Shown piece by piece: positions 1-10,419 of a DNA stretch of 64,000 nucleotides. Where the stretch lies: NCBI RefSeq assembly GCF_040712315.1, contig NC_134023.1:14083442-14147441 (forward strand), given 5' to 3'. A model generated the notes under the pieces. It made no database searches and was not told the DNA's origin. It saw nothing but the letters and a program-made list of their open reading frames with translations. A program made the translations under genes and the position numbers. The DNA comes from Castanea sativa. Its lineage: Eukaryota; Streptophyta; Magnoliopsida; Fagales; Fagaceae. How positions within the stretch are numbered: position 1 is the stretch's first letter; each line of letters opens with the position of its first letter.

Positions 1-2859
1 AGCATTGTCGTTAACTGTGCATCTCATGATCCTTATTCTTTCCCAAAGGTTGCATCATGGAAGCTTGATGGAGTTGGTGGCGGGGAATGCTGCTCATGGG
101 ATGGGATTGAGTGTGATAAGAACAGTGGCCATGTCATTGGCCTCGACCTCAGTAGTAGCTGTCTTTATGGTTCTATCAACACTAACAGCACCCTCTTCAG
201 CCTTGTTCACCTCCAAAACCTTAATATGGCCTTTAATGACTTCAACAATTCAAATATCCCAGTCGGATTGGCCAATCTTTCCATGCTAAAACATCTTAAC
301 CTCTCCGATTCATCATTTTCTGGCCAAATTCCGTCACAAATTTCTGAACTGTCCAATCTGGTTTCTCTTGATCTATCTTTCAATATTGATTCATCTTACC
401 AAAGGCTGTTGAAACTCAAAATTCCCAATTTCAGCAGCATACTTCCAAACTTAACCCGCATTGAAAAACTTCATCTCAGTTATGTTGACATGTCATCCAC
501 AGTTCCCTCAGTCTTAAACAATTTATCTTCTTTGACCTCTCTCCATCTTGATGATTGTGGATTGCTTGGTGAATTCCCACCTGGCATTTTCCAGCTACCA
601 AATCTGAAGTCTCTTTATGTGCAGGGCAACGAATATCTGACAGGCCATTTGCCCAACTTCGAATGGAACAGCACCCTCGAAGCTATATATCTCGGAGAGA
701 CGAGTTTCTCTGGCGAGTTACCAACTGCAGTTGGAAACCTCCAATCCTTGAATGAATTGGGAATCTGGAACTGCAATTTCTCTGGGCCTCTTCCATTTTC
801 ACTTGGTAACATTAGCAATCTTAAGGTTCTTGATCTTACAAACAACAGTTTTAGAGGCCAGGTCCCTTCATCAATGGAAAACCTTTCCCAATTGACTTAT
901 TTGTCACTTTGTCTCAACAATTTCAGTGGCAGCAACTTTCCTAGGTTTGGTAAGTTGAACAAACTCAAGTATTTGATCATTTGCAACGTCAATTTAAATA
1001 GTCAGATCCCTTATCTTGCCAACTTGACCCAGCTTAGCTTTTTACGCCTTTCGTCCAATCAATTAACTGTTCCAATCCCATCTTGGCTTATGAACCTCAC
1101 CCAATTGATCCATCTAGACCTTTCATTTAATAAGCTGCATGGTCCAATTCCAAGCTCAGTCATTCAACTCAAAAATCTTGAATTTCTTCACCTTTTCCAA
1201 AATGATTTGAGCGGAACAGTGGAGCTGGACATGTTTACTAAGCTTAAAAACTTAACTAAGCTTCACCTATCACTAAACTACATAACATTCCTCTCCAAAA
1301 CCAGTCCCAACACCACAGTTCAAAAGTTTAAGCAAATAGGACTGGCTTCATGCAACTTAAGCGAGTTTCCAGATTTCCTTCGAGAACAAGATGAGCTGGA
1401 GTTTGTAGACCTAGCTTACAATCATATTCATGGCCTTGTGCCCAAATGGATGTGGAACACAAGTAAAGAAAATCTGGGCTTTGTGAATTTTTCTCACAAC
1501 TTCCTGACTGGCTTTGACCAAATGCATGATGTTTTTCCATGGCCTCGTTTAGGCATCCTTGACCTTAAGTCGAACTTGCTGCAAGGACCACTCCCAATTC
1601 CACCACCCTCCACCCGCATTTATCTAGTCTCGAACAACATGTTGTCTGGCAAAGTTTCATCTTTGATCTGCAGTCTAAATTCACTATATGCCCTGGACTT
1701 GTCTCATAACCACTTGAGTGGCACTCTTCCTCCTTGTCTGGGAAACTTGAGTAGTTTCCTATCAATATTGAATCTCCGAAGCAACTACTTCCACGGCATG
1801 ATTCCTCAGGTATGCATGAAAAAGAGCAGCTTAAAGATGTTAGACTTAAGTGAGAATCAATTAGAAGGATGGCTACCAAGATCACTGGCCAATTGTGCAA
1901 AGCTAGAGTTTCTTATTCTTGGAAACAATCAACTCCATGATGTTTTCCCTCATTGGTTGGGAAAACTTCCCGAGCTAAAGGTTCTCATTTTGCGATCTAA
2001 TAGATTTCATGGTGATATGGGGAGTCCTGCAACCAATTTTGAGTTCCAAAAGTTGCGTATTCTTGACCTCTCTTACAATAATTTTAGAGGTAAATTGCCA
2101 CTTGGATACTTCAAAAATTGGATTGCAATGAAAAATGTCCCAGAGGAACAATTGACGTACATGCAAGCAATTGCCACCATCTACCTATTGAATTTTGCAT
2201 TGAATGAAAATTATGATTATTCAATGACAATAACAAACAAAGGTGTTAAAACAGTGTATGCAAAGATTTTGGACTTCTTCACTGCCGTTGATCTATCATG
2301 CAACAAGTTTGATGGAGGGATTCCAACAGTTATTGGGAATCTAAAGGGGCTTCATTTGCTCAACCTTTCCAACAACTTCCTCACTGATCGCATTCCATCA
2401 TCTTTGGGGGATCTACATCAATTAGAGTCATTAGATCTTTCTCGAAACAAGCTCTCAGGAGAGATCCCACAGCAACTTACAGAACTCACTTTCCTTGAAT
2501 TTTTCAATGTATCTTATAATAATCTCACAGGTCCTATACCGCAAGGGAAACAATTTAATACATTTCAAATGAGTTCATTTGAAGGAAATCTTGGACTCTG
2601 TGGAGACCAAATAACAAGGAAATGTGGCGATTCCAAGTCCTTAGCACCCCCTTCAATTTTTGAGGACGATCATGGATCAGAGTCTCCGTTTGATTTTAAT
2701 TGGAAAGCAATCCTGCTAGGGTACGGATGTGGGCTAATAATTGGAGGGATTATTGGGCACATCATGATCACCAGAAAACATGATTGGTTTATGAAGAATT
2801 TTGGAAATAGACTACACCAAAGGGATAGAAGCGCCAAGAGAAGGGGAAGTAGAAACTGA
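1..2859 (+). CDS. LRR receptor-like protein (Cf-9/RLP type), copy A, 5'-partial
   Basis: Open from base 1 to a TGA at 2857-2859 (952 codons visible). The start lies upstream of the window: the duplicate at 56172 supplies 49 more N-terminal codons, so the ATG at 226 is internal. The visible part starts near the end of the N-terminal cap (the Cys-Cys-Ser-Trp motif is at about 91-102). More than twenty plant extracellular LRRs with LxxLxxLxLxxNxLxGxIP spacing follow. A non-LRR island (about 2106-2270) is followed by the last LRRs, then an acidic stretch, one membrane helix rich in Gly (about 2700-2768) and a short basic tail without a kinase. Such RLPs sit in the plasma membrane, sense pathogen or developmental signals and, in known cases, signal with SOBIR1/BAK1-type kinases. 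Many Asn-X-Ser/Thr sites fit a glycosylated ectodomain. The gene is intronless over this length. The exact ligand cannot be read from the sequence. Confidence 0.93.
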   Translation, partial: SIVVNCASHDPYSFPKVASWKLDGVGGGECCSWDGIECDKNSGHVIGLDLSSSCLYGSINTNSTLFSLVHLQNLNMAFNDFNNSNIPVGLANLSMLKHLNLSDSSFSGQIPSQISELSNLVSLDLSFNIDSSYQRLLKLKIPNFSSILPNLTRIEKLHLSYVDMSSTVPSVLNNLSSLTSLHLDDCGLLGEFPPGIFQLPNLKSLYVQGNEYLTGHLPNFEWNSTLEAIYLGETSFSGELPTAVGNLQSLNELGIWNCNFSGPLPFSLGNISNLKVLDLTNNSFRGQVPSSMENLSQLTYLSLCLNNFSGSNFPRFGKLNKLKYLIICNVNLNSQIPYLANLTQLSFLRLSSNQLTVPIPSWLMNLTQLIHLDLSFNKLHGPIPSSVIQLKNLEFLHLFQNDLSGTVELDMFTKLKNLTKLHLSLNYITFLSKTSPNTTVQKFKQIGLASCNLSEFPDFLREQDELEFVDLAYNHIHGLVPKWMWNTSKENLGFVNFSHNFLTGFDQMHDVFPWPRLGILDLKSNLLQGPLPIPPPSTRIYLVSNNMLSGKVSSLICSLNSLYALDLSHNHLSGTLPPCLGNLSSFLSILNLRSNYFHGMIPQVCMKKSSLKMLDLSENQLEGWLPRSLANCAKLEFLILGNNQLHDVFPHWLGKLPELKVLILRSNRFHGDMGSPATNFEFQKLRILDLSYNNFRGKLPLGYFKNWIAMKNVPEEQLTYMQAIATIYLLNFALNENYDYSMTITNKGVKTVYAKILDFFTAVDLSCNKFDGGIPTVIGNLKGLHLLNLSNNFLTDRIPSSLGDLHQLESLDLSRNKLSGEIPQQLTELTFLEFFNVSYNNLTGPIPQGKQFNTFQMSSFEGNLGLCGDQITRKCGDSKSLAPPSIFEDDHGSESPFDFNWKAILLGYGCGLIIGGIIGHIMITRKHDWFMKNFGNRLHQRDRSAKRRGSRN

Positions 2860-3071
2860 ACTTTGCAAGTGAACATGCCCTTTATAGACGGAAATCTTTG
2901 TATATGATGTGGCTTGACCATAGTTTTTTCTTTTTCTTTTTTGTATTTTTTTCTTTTCAAGGGAAGGGGGCTTATGAGTGTATAAGAGTAAAACTATAGT
3001 GCAAATGATGTAATTCAATAACACATCCACAAATGTGCAACTTCTATGGGTATAAAAATGTATGTCGATTG

Positions 3072-3077
3072 AATAAA
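3072..3077 (+). terminator. Poly(A) signal candidate of RLP copy A
   Basis: A canonical AATAAA lies about 210 bp after the stop codon, in the T-rich 3' flank, and is preserved in copy B. It is a reasonable plant near-upstream element, but no cleavage site can be seen. Confidence 0.4.
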
Positions 3078-3339
3078 TCCGTAACTTTTCTAGTGTAACA
3101 GAGATCAACACTAATAGATATATTAAGTAAAGAGAAAGTGATGGGGAGACATAATAGATGCAGATCAATGGGACGATGCCAACATTTCGCTAACCCGATG
3201 TGTGTCTGGGTAGCTAAAACTTGAGAGCTTTGAACATTGCATTTGGTAGCTCTTCCCTTCGGCTGCTATGTTAGTTCCCTTTTTTTAATCAATAGAAATT
3301 GGATATTAATCCTATGATAAAATGGTTTTTTCGCAATTG

Positions 3340-3343
<4 letters not shown>

Positions 3344-3373
<30 letters not shown>
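3344..3373. repeat. (ATT)n microsatellite
   Basis: About ten ATT units in the RLP 3' flank. The run is shorter and interrupted in copy B (near 59660). Confidence 0.9.
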
Positions 3374-3377
<4 letters not shown>

Positions 3378-3998
3378 TTTTTTATTATATGTTTTCTGGG
3401 TTTTGTTTTTGTTGTTTATTGGGCTTATGTTCTTGTCAATGAGGCCTGATAGGTTTTCCTGAACCGTAAAAAGAAAAAGACAAAAAATTAAAAATTAAGG
3501 GTCAAAGACTTGTTCAAAACATAAATGAAATAAGGAAATTTTTTTATTAAAATTTTTTGGTTTTGTTTTCCCGATTCGTACAAGAAATTAGAGGAATAAG
3601 CGGAAAGCTAATAAAGGTTTTTTCCTGTCGGTGTTAGTACTTAGAGCAACCACATCAGTCCAGTTAAAATCATCTAAAATACAAAAAAGTACCAATTTTA
3701 CACATTTTGAGCACACATCAGTAGGTGTAAAAACATGCAAAATTGTGTAAACCCAACCCGAGCTACACTAACCGTGTATATTTCCACGGTTACTGTAGCT
3801 CGTTTATCCCTTTTTTTAATTAATTTCCATTGGCTCCCTTTTTTCTCTCTCCTATCCGTGCTCAACAACCCAATTAACTGCTCATCTTCGTTTTCCTCAG
3901 ATGCACACAAACGCACCCACAAACAATCACACAGACATCATCACAGCAACACACTTCTCAAAAAAAAAAAAAAAAAAACAAAGATACACATACAGATA

Positions 3999-4275
3999 GT
4001 GGATCGGAGCTCGTGTCTGGTGGATCGTGGATCGGACCTTGTGGATCGGAGCTCCGAGCTGGTGGATCGTGGATCGGAACTCGAAGCTCGGATCAGAGCT
4101 GGTGGATCGGAGCCGGTGGATCGGCGCGGATCGGAGCCGGTGGATCGGCGTGGATCGGAGTGGATCCGAGCTCGTGGATCGGACAGATCGGAGCGGATCC
4201 GAGCTCAGAGCTGGTGAATCATGGATCGGAGCTCGAATCCGAGCAGATCGGAGCTCGGATCCGAGTGGATCGAAG
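3999..4275. repeat. GC-rich GGATCGGAGC minisatellite inside the MITE
   Basis: Degenerate repeats of the core GGATCGGAGCTGGT and GTGGATCGGAGC fill about 275 bp. The tract is dense in GATC and much more GC-rich than its surroundings. Three overlapping reading frames are open through it only because the unit lacks stops, so I do not call a gene. Confidence 0.85.
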
Positions 4276-4280
4276 TGTTA

Positions 4281-4283
<3 letters not shown>

Positions 4284-4311
<28 letters not shown>
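4284..4311. repeat. (GA)n microsatellite
   Basis: An uninterrupted GA run directly follows the minisatellite and leads into about 280 bp of GA-rich, purine-only stretches up to about 4570, still inside the MITE. Confidence 0.9.
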
Positions 4312-4315
<4 letters not shown>

Positions 4316-4755
4316 GAAACGGGATGAGCTGAAACGGGTAGAGAGAGAGAGATGATCTGATACGAGTAGAGAGAGAGAAAAAAATCTGAAATGAGAAAAG
4401 AGAGAAAAAAAAATCTGAAATGAGAAATGAGAGAAAGAGAGAGCGAGAGAGAAAAGAATGAGAAATGAGAAAGAAGAGAGAGAGAAAAAAATCAAAAATG
4501 AGAAAGAATCAGAACTGAGAAAGAAGAGAGGGAGAAAAAAATGAGAAATGAGAAAGGAGAGAGAGAGAGAGCGCGCGTTTTGTGGTTAGGAAAAATAATA
4601 AAAAATGGTGAGAGTATTGATTATTTAATTAAAAGATGGGCAAAATAGAGGAACTGATGTGAAGATTTTGTAAAAGTGATAGTGTGAAAAGGAAAAAGTA
4701 GATTTTTTGTGTAAAATAGAGGAAATTTTTAAAAGAGCTGATGTGGTTGCTCTTA

Positions 4756-6114
4756 GAATTGGATTTTCCACTTTTCCTTTGGGCATTGGGATCCTACTCG
4801 GTTTCTCGTGTTGTCATTGGATTTCTAAAGCTTTTTAGGACTTAACGCTTAACAGCACTAGTATTAGTAGAGTAGTTATTAATAAACTTAATTTAAAAAA
4901 AAAAAAAAAAAACTTTACTATAAACAAAATGCATCATCCTTTTCTTATGATATGTTCCAACAAGTTTTGTATTCTTTAAACCAATCAAGATTAAGTTGAT
5001 GCAATGCTCTACTATTTTATTTTTATTTTTTAGGGTAATCATAGCTTAGAGGTTGACAAGAACCCTTTTGTAAATATACTATGACAAATTAAAATTTAGT
5101 CCGAGAAAGTTGTAAAGTCTAGATGACAACCATAGAAATTTTTGTTTTGTTTTTCCGATTCATACAAGAAATTAGAGGAAGAAGTAGAGTAGGAAAACTT
5201 TTTTTTTTTCCCCGAAAAGGAAAACTAGTAAATACAAAAGGACAATTAAGGCGTCTTTGTTAGGGCCCATTCTGGGGGATATTGTCTTTGAGCTCACACG
5301 GGATTACTAGGCCAAGTCTAATATCATATATAACGACTTAAGGAAAAGTGTTAGCTATATCTGCGCTATACCTCAAAAAAAATAGTCACAATTGAAGTTT
5401 CTTGTAGTTGTTAATAAAACTCAATTCAACTTAGTATAAGCCCTATGTGGGATCCATCACACACCCACACACATCACACAATCAATCAAATTGGGGCATC
5501 ACAATTAGCTTTGTGGACACTCCATTGGTCTTTCAATGGAAAAAGCCCTAAAAACAAAACATATCTACACGTGGTTGTACCATTAAGTGAATTCAGGATT
5601 AGAAGATCTCGAACATAAACTCACTAGTGAGAGCTTTGCCTTGCCATTATGTGTTCCTGGTTGTAAATCCCTGAGTTGCCTCAATCTCGACACCATCAAT
5701 GGGATTCTCAAATTACTGCTTTCATTATCGACTGCGGGTTGTGCTATTACTAATACGCTCCAAATATTAGCTTTAGATTCCGTTCAAGTTCAACACAACT
5801 ATTTTGGATAATGGCTTTCATGTTTCAAGGTCCTTAGATATTGAATCTTACTAGAATAAGTGGGATAAAGAGTGTGTTTATCGTCAACTCTCTTGACATG
5901 TTACAAATTATAAATTGCGATGACCACACGGATATTAGTATCTTAAAAGATAAACAAAAAAACTACTTGGGACATTTTGGCATCCCATATCTTCTAGCGG
6001 TGGATCATTGAAAATTAATGTAATCTTGAAGAATTTCTCTGGTATGGATATGTTGTGGATTACTATTGCATAGGGGATTTCACTTCCATGTCACAATTGC
6101 TCTTATGTTGTCTA
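4756..6114. other. Non-coding flank of copy A, no gene supported
   Basis: AT-rich intergenic DNA matched by 59940-61306 in copy B. A 74-codon ORF (5587-5811) survives in both copies (60779-61003). By hand it has three replacement and about two silent differences, so nothing suggests protein constraint. It has no recognisable domain and I leave it unannotated as a gene. Confidence 0.6.
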
Positions 6115-6122
6115 ATTAATTA

Positions 6123-6437
6123 CAAGGTTTTGAAACCCGGACCGTTCATTGAACTGTAAAAGGGAGAGGTTTAAGGTTTTTGAGGTCGAACCGAGGTTGA
6201 ATTGGGGTCGATTTGTGATGATGTCATAATTAATTAATAATTATTTAAAAAATAAATAAATATATTAAATTAGTATAAATTGAAAAATTAACTAAAACGG
6301 TTCAATTAAAATAAAGATCCATATTTCAAATATATTTTTCATATCATAATTTTTACAAAATAAATAAAAAAATATCATATCTTAAGCAAATATAGATATA
6401 GTATTTATTTATTTATATGTTAATTAGTAAAACCTTG

Positions 6438-6497
<60 letters not shown>

Positions 6498-7291
6498 GCA
6501 GTAGTACAATAATTATTATAATATAAGAACTTGTGTGGCAAATTGGCAATACACATATATACTGGAGGCTTAGTAGTGCAATAATAATTATTATTATCAA
6601 GTCACATCATGTAACTTCCCCATGGTTGAACATTAAGCTCATTTTTTATTCACAAATTCAAAGTTTTCAACATTTCCAATACAAGTGTCAGACAGTAGTC
6701 ACGTGGAGGCTTAGAAAACTTCAAAAATAAATACAAAACAACGAAAGAGAAACCACATATAACATAAGTTACATAGCGGTGTTCTGCAAAAAATTTAAAA
6801 AGAAAAAAGAAAAAAAAGAGAGGAGATTGGTGATTACAGAGGAGTGGAGACGGACAGTAGAAGAAGAAAAAGAAACAAGAAGAAGAAGTTACTGCTTCAT
6901 GGAGCCACCCCTGCTTCTTCATCTTTTTGACTTGTGAGGGTTGATTTCTTTATTTTTGCTTTTTTCCTTCTTCTTCGTTGTCTTCTTCTTCCTCTGCTGC
7001 TTCTTCTTCTCTGTTATTTTATTTTTATTTTTCTCGCTTTCATTTGGTTCCAGATTTGAAAAAACCCAAAGTATTGCTGAAGTATTGGCCAAAAATTTTC
7101 CAAAAAAAAAGGAACTGTCCAACCTTAAAAACCGGTCACAGTTCTTAGAATCGTACGGTCCGACCGCGGTTCACATGGGTCCTTGCTTTTTTCCCATAGG
7201 GCGGTTCTTGATGCTAAAAAACCCACAAAATTGAGAGGTTCGCGATTTTTCCGGTCGGACCGTATGGTCCGGTCCAAGTTTCAAAACCTTG
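6123..7291. mobile_element. hAT-like non-autonomous element, copy A
   Basis: The termini are inverted repeats starting CAAGGTTTTGAAACC (left) and ending GGTCCAAGTTTCAAAACCTTG-like (right). They are flanked by an identical 8-bp duplication ATTAATTA (6115-6122 and 7292-7299). The CA...TG ends and 8-bp target duplication fit hAT. The 1169-bp interior holds an AAT microsatellite and CTTCTT-rich tracts but no transposase. The same element is at the matching place in copy B (61315-62433), so it inserted before the duplication. Confidence 0.82.
6440..6496. repeat. (AAT)n microsatellite
   Basis: About 19 AAT units within the hAT-like element. Copy B has only about six units, followed by AGT/GGT variants (61627-61650). 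Confidence 0.9.
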
Positions 7292-8959
7292 ATTAATTAT
7301 ACGAACCTTCTTCTAACTACAACTTGGATAAATTACTTCACAACATTCAAAACACACTAAAGTTCTAGCACTATGCGATAAGTCTGTTGAGGTAAAAATT
7401 ACTGGCTGCTCCTTTTCCAAACCTAATCTCTTCCTTTCTCCGTTAGTCTTTCTCCCTAGTTTCCCTTCATACATACTAGATATTTCTTCAAGTATTAGGA
7501 AGTTCAAATTTGAAAATTAATAGTTTTTTTTAGAGTGTAAACATACAAAACAGATTTGAATTCTAAGTAACATTGTAACCATGGACGGAGTCATTAATTC
7601 ATGTTGCCCCCAAATTTTTTTTAAAGAGAATTGAAGTATATATATAGGTGTTAAGCACCCCACAACGCCTGTCTAATGATAATCCTTTGTTTTGATAAAA
7701 CCTTAATTTTCAAAAATTGGCAGTATTTCGACATTGGGTTTCGGGGCTTTGCATACATGGGGCTTTGAGGTTTGGCTTTTGAATATGTGTGGTCCCAATC
7801 TATGCTTTCCTAGGGAATTCAGGATAACTACCAGATTTCCACATTGAAAACCTGGCGACATGTCACCTTGCTTTTGTTGTGGAAATTAGGCATCGCTTGC
7901 CTTAGGTGACATGGACTATGACAATCACACCGAAAGAGGTGAGTAGGTATATATATACATACATCATGCACAATGCAAGCAACCAGAGCAAGAAAGTAAA
8001 TACCTACATCCCTAGAGCATGACCCAAAATATAGGTGCAGGAAAATAAACAAGGGTCGCCATAATCTAGAGATGAGGACGAATGGTACACGACATGATAT
8101 ACCTAATACAAACCATCTAAAGAGACAAATTAAGGAGGAAGGAAAGGGGGTAAATTGAACTCTTAAACCTACTATACACAACCGCTTGGCTCAAACCTAT
8201 TGTACTCCGTGCCCTAACTCCAAGTGTCCTCGCTTTATGTGTGTACATCCAAAGGAAAAGACAAGAAACCAGCAGACAAGCAATGGGAAGAAAAGATGCA
8301 AAGAGCACGTGGATGAGGCATAAAGCAAATTAGTATGATAGACATGGCAAGCACACGAACAAGAAAGTAAACAAGCAAAAAGCAAACAAAAGGTGGTGTC
8401 CGCTAGGGACAAATGTAGGTTTGGATCGGATGTCCATAGCATCATTGTGTTGAAGTATGGACGACACACTAGCCAAAAAGACTCATGCATGGACATGTAA
8501 GCAAGCATGTAAAGATGCAAAGAAAGCCAACGGGTGGCACAGACAAGCATGGCAAGCATATCATCGCACAGAGTAGAAAATGAGAAAGGTATGCACAAAG
8601 CAACCAAGCATCCGGAGATGCCTCCTAAATGGTTACATCCAAACAAGGCCTCATGGGCGTTGGATGTAACCACACAACCCCAAACCCGCTAAGGGTGTTA
8701 AACGTGGCAAAGCCTAGAACTAGAGAGGCTAACACAAGCATAAAGCATAGAAGCAAGTAAGCATAGACATGCAAAAAGGAATGATCCAAACCCTTTGATG
8801 TGGGCCAAGGTGTATGGACGATGACAAAGACCATAGGATCTAGATCGGCTACAATAGGCCAAAACGCAATAAAGAAAGACAAAGCGACAAAAGGGCTACA
8901 ATAGCACATGGCATGACGAACATAGCCTAGGTCTAGGCACAAAAACATGGCATGGAGCA

Positions 8960-9470
8960 CACACGCACATGGAAGATGGCATAAAACATGTAAAGATCAT
9001 ACATCCAAACACACAAGCATGTGAAAACATAGATCTAGACATATAAGCATAGAAACACGCATGTAAACATGTAGATCCTAGCACATAAATGTGGAAGAGC
9101 ATGAATCCAAGCATAGAAGCATGTGAAGACACGGATCTAAACAGATAGCATGGCAAGATAGGCATAAATGCATGTAGATCCAAGCAAGGCATAGCCAAAA
9201 CTTCATACAAGCATGTGAGCATGAAACCCTAACATCAACATGGAGGAAAAAGATGAACAAAGTATGGGAAAACATGGCACAAAGCATAAACATGTAGATC
9301 TAAACATATTAGCATGTATACAAGCATAGAAACACGTAGATCTAGCCAAACAAAACATTGAAAATATAGATCTAGGCACAAGCATAAAGCACATAGATCA
9401 GAATAAATAACATTTGAGTAAGCATAAAAGAACATGGATCTAAGTTAGAAACATGCTAGAAACAAGATAA
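8960..9470. repeat. Degenerate array of ACATGTAGATCTA-like motifs
   Basis: Variants of ACATGTAGATCTA and AAGCATAGAAACACG recur roughly every 30-45 bp, for example near 9010, 9068, 9172, 9290, 9327 and 9366. The spacing is irregular, so it is a motif-rich tract rather than a true satellite. It lies just beyond the end of the visible duplicate alignment. Confidence 0.6.
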
Positions 9471-9780
9471 AGCGAGAAATGTGTCAAAGAAAAGAATAAA
9501 TCATGTTATTCAAGCACAAAAAGATTTAAAAGGTTAGGGGTGTGGATGATAGCTAAAAAATCTACATCCACACCCCTAAACCCCTAATCCAAGATGTAGA
9601 ACCAAGGAGAAGAAGATTGAGCACAAGAACACTACCTTGTATTGTTGGTGAAGATGCAAGAATCAAGAAGCTTTGATGTGTTCTTTGATGTGTGTTTTTG
9701 GTGTGTTTGGAAGAGAGAAAACACCTAGGCAGAAGGAAAAAATTAGAAAAATGTGTTCCTCCAGGTCTAGTGGGTGCCTA

Positions 9781-9797
9781 GGGCTATTTATAGCCCC
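9781..9797 (-). promoter_or_regulatory. TATA-box-like element, minus strand
   Basis: Read on the minus strand this is GGGGCTATAAATAGCCC, a near-consensus TATA box in a palindromic setting. It would drive transcription toward lower coordinates, into the repeat-rich block. No transcript start can be shown. Confidence 0.3.
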
Positions 9798-10419
9798 AAC
9801 ACGTGTTTCGAGGCGGCAGCCCTTCAAGGCCCTTTGGCATCAAAAGGCCTCTGATTGGATTGTTCTTAAATCCTCTAGATAGATTTGGACTTCCTGTTTC
9901 CGAATTGGTATAGAACTCAAAAATCCAACGGCTGGATCAAAAGTTATGGCCCTTGGAAGTTTGTGGTGCATCGATTAGTGCGTCATCCTAGTTTTCGTGA
10001 TATCTTGGGCATTCTAAGTCCGATTTTGACCCATGAATAGTCGTTGGAATGAGAATTTGATAATCTTTGATATGGTGTTGGTTTCAACTCATTCTGACAG
10101 CCTGATAAAAATTAGGGTTTTTGGGCCCTCTTAGGATCGATTTCAAGTCAAACTTGGTCAAAATTCTCCGAGAAGCTTGGATTTGATGTAAAACTGTGGA
10201 AATGTTTTTTTGTAAATGTTTTGGCTTTGTTTGACCTTCACTCAAACCTAGGGTTGACCAGGGACATTTTGGTCATTTTAGTTGAAAAATGGCACTTCAG
10301 GTGCTTTTGTGCCTGAACGGGTTGCGCCACCTTGTTTTGGATGTTTTTGCGGCCCCACAAAGAGAAAATGATATTTTTGGACTTTTCAGGGCTCATCACG
10401 CAAATCGAGGGTGGAAGAA

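Larger units (their letters stand above)
3644..4752. mobile_element. PIF/Harbinger-like (Tourist-type) MITE, 1109 bp
   Basis: The ends are inverted: GAGCAACCACATCAG at 3644 and its reverse complement at 4737-4752. They are flanked by a TTA on each side (3641-3643 and 4753-4755), the 3-bp target duplication typical of PIF/Harbinger. The duplicated block at 59937-59940 has the uninterrupted single TTA, so both ends are known to the base. No transposase is encoded; the short ORFs inside come from repeats. The interior has an AT-rich left part, a GATC-rich minisatellite and a long GA-rich right part. The superfamily is inferred from the target site and the MITE structure. Confidence 0.88.
1..8868. 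repeat. Segmental duplication, copy A
   Basis: This block is collinear, in the same orientation, with 56319-64000. Through the RLP coding sequence the offset is constant at 56318 with no indel, and substitutions are about 1.2% by hand count. Further on the offset changes because copy A carries a 1112-bp insertion (3644-4755) and small indels in A/T runs and microsatellites. Both ends of the homology lie outside the window: copy A runs off at base 1, and copy B is still aligned at base 64000 (matching 8868). Confidence 0.95.
7300..10400. other. Unclassified repeat-rich block, no recognised gene
   Basis: The minus-strand ORFs here (for example 8197-8673) translate to low-complexity Cys/Leu/His-rich strings with no family features and look like chance frames. 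The part to 8868 is duplicated at 62442-64000. Between about 9480 and 10400 the sequence has features of an LTR or leader read on the minus strand: a TATA-like palindrome at 9781-9797 and T-rich leader-like DNA after it. I find no convincing LTR pair, primer site or pol, so a minus-strand non-coding LTR element is only a guess. Confidence 0.45.

Noticed and set aside
226..2859. Starting the left RLP at the ATG at 226
   Set aside because: The same frame is open from base 1, and the duplicate shows the real start 372 bp upstream of the matching ATG (56172 versus 56544).
4013..4327. Overlapping Gly/Ser/Trp/Arg-rich ORFs inside the MITE
   Set aside because: They are open in three frames because the GGATCGGAGC unit lacks stops. 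They are repeat translations, not a protein gene.
3644..4752. The Harbinger transposon at 40 kb as the source of the MITE in copy A
   Set aside because: The terminal sequences differ (GAGCAACCACATCAG versus GGCTGCGTTTGG), so they belong to different families.
5587..5811. A 74-residue ORF kept in both duplicates (also 60779-61003) as a small conserved gene
   Set aside because: Three of about five base differences change amino acids. The copies are only about 1-2% diverged, so an open frame is expected by chance.
8197..8673. Long Cys/Leu/His-rich minus-strand ORFs between 7.8 and 9.4 kb and their copies near 63.3-64.0 kb as a gene family
   Set aside because: The translations are low-complexity, overlap each other in several frames, and differ between the duplicates by frame-altering changes. 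No signal, start context or domain supports them.
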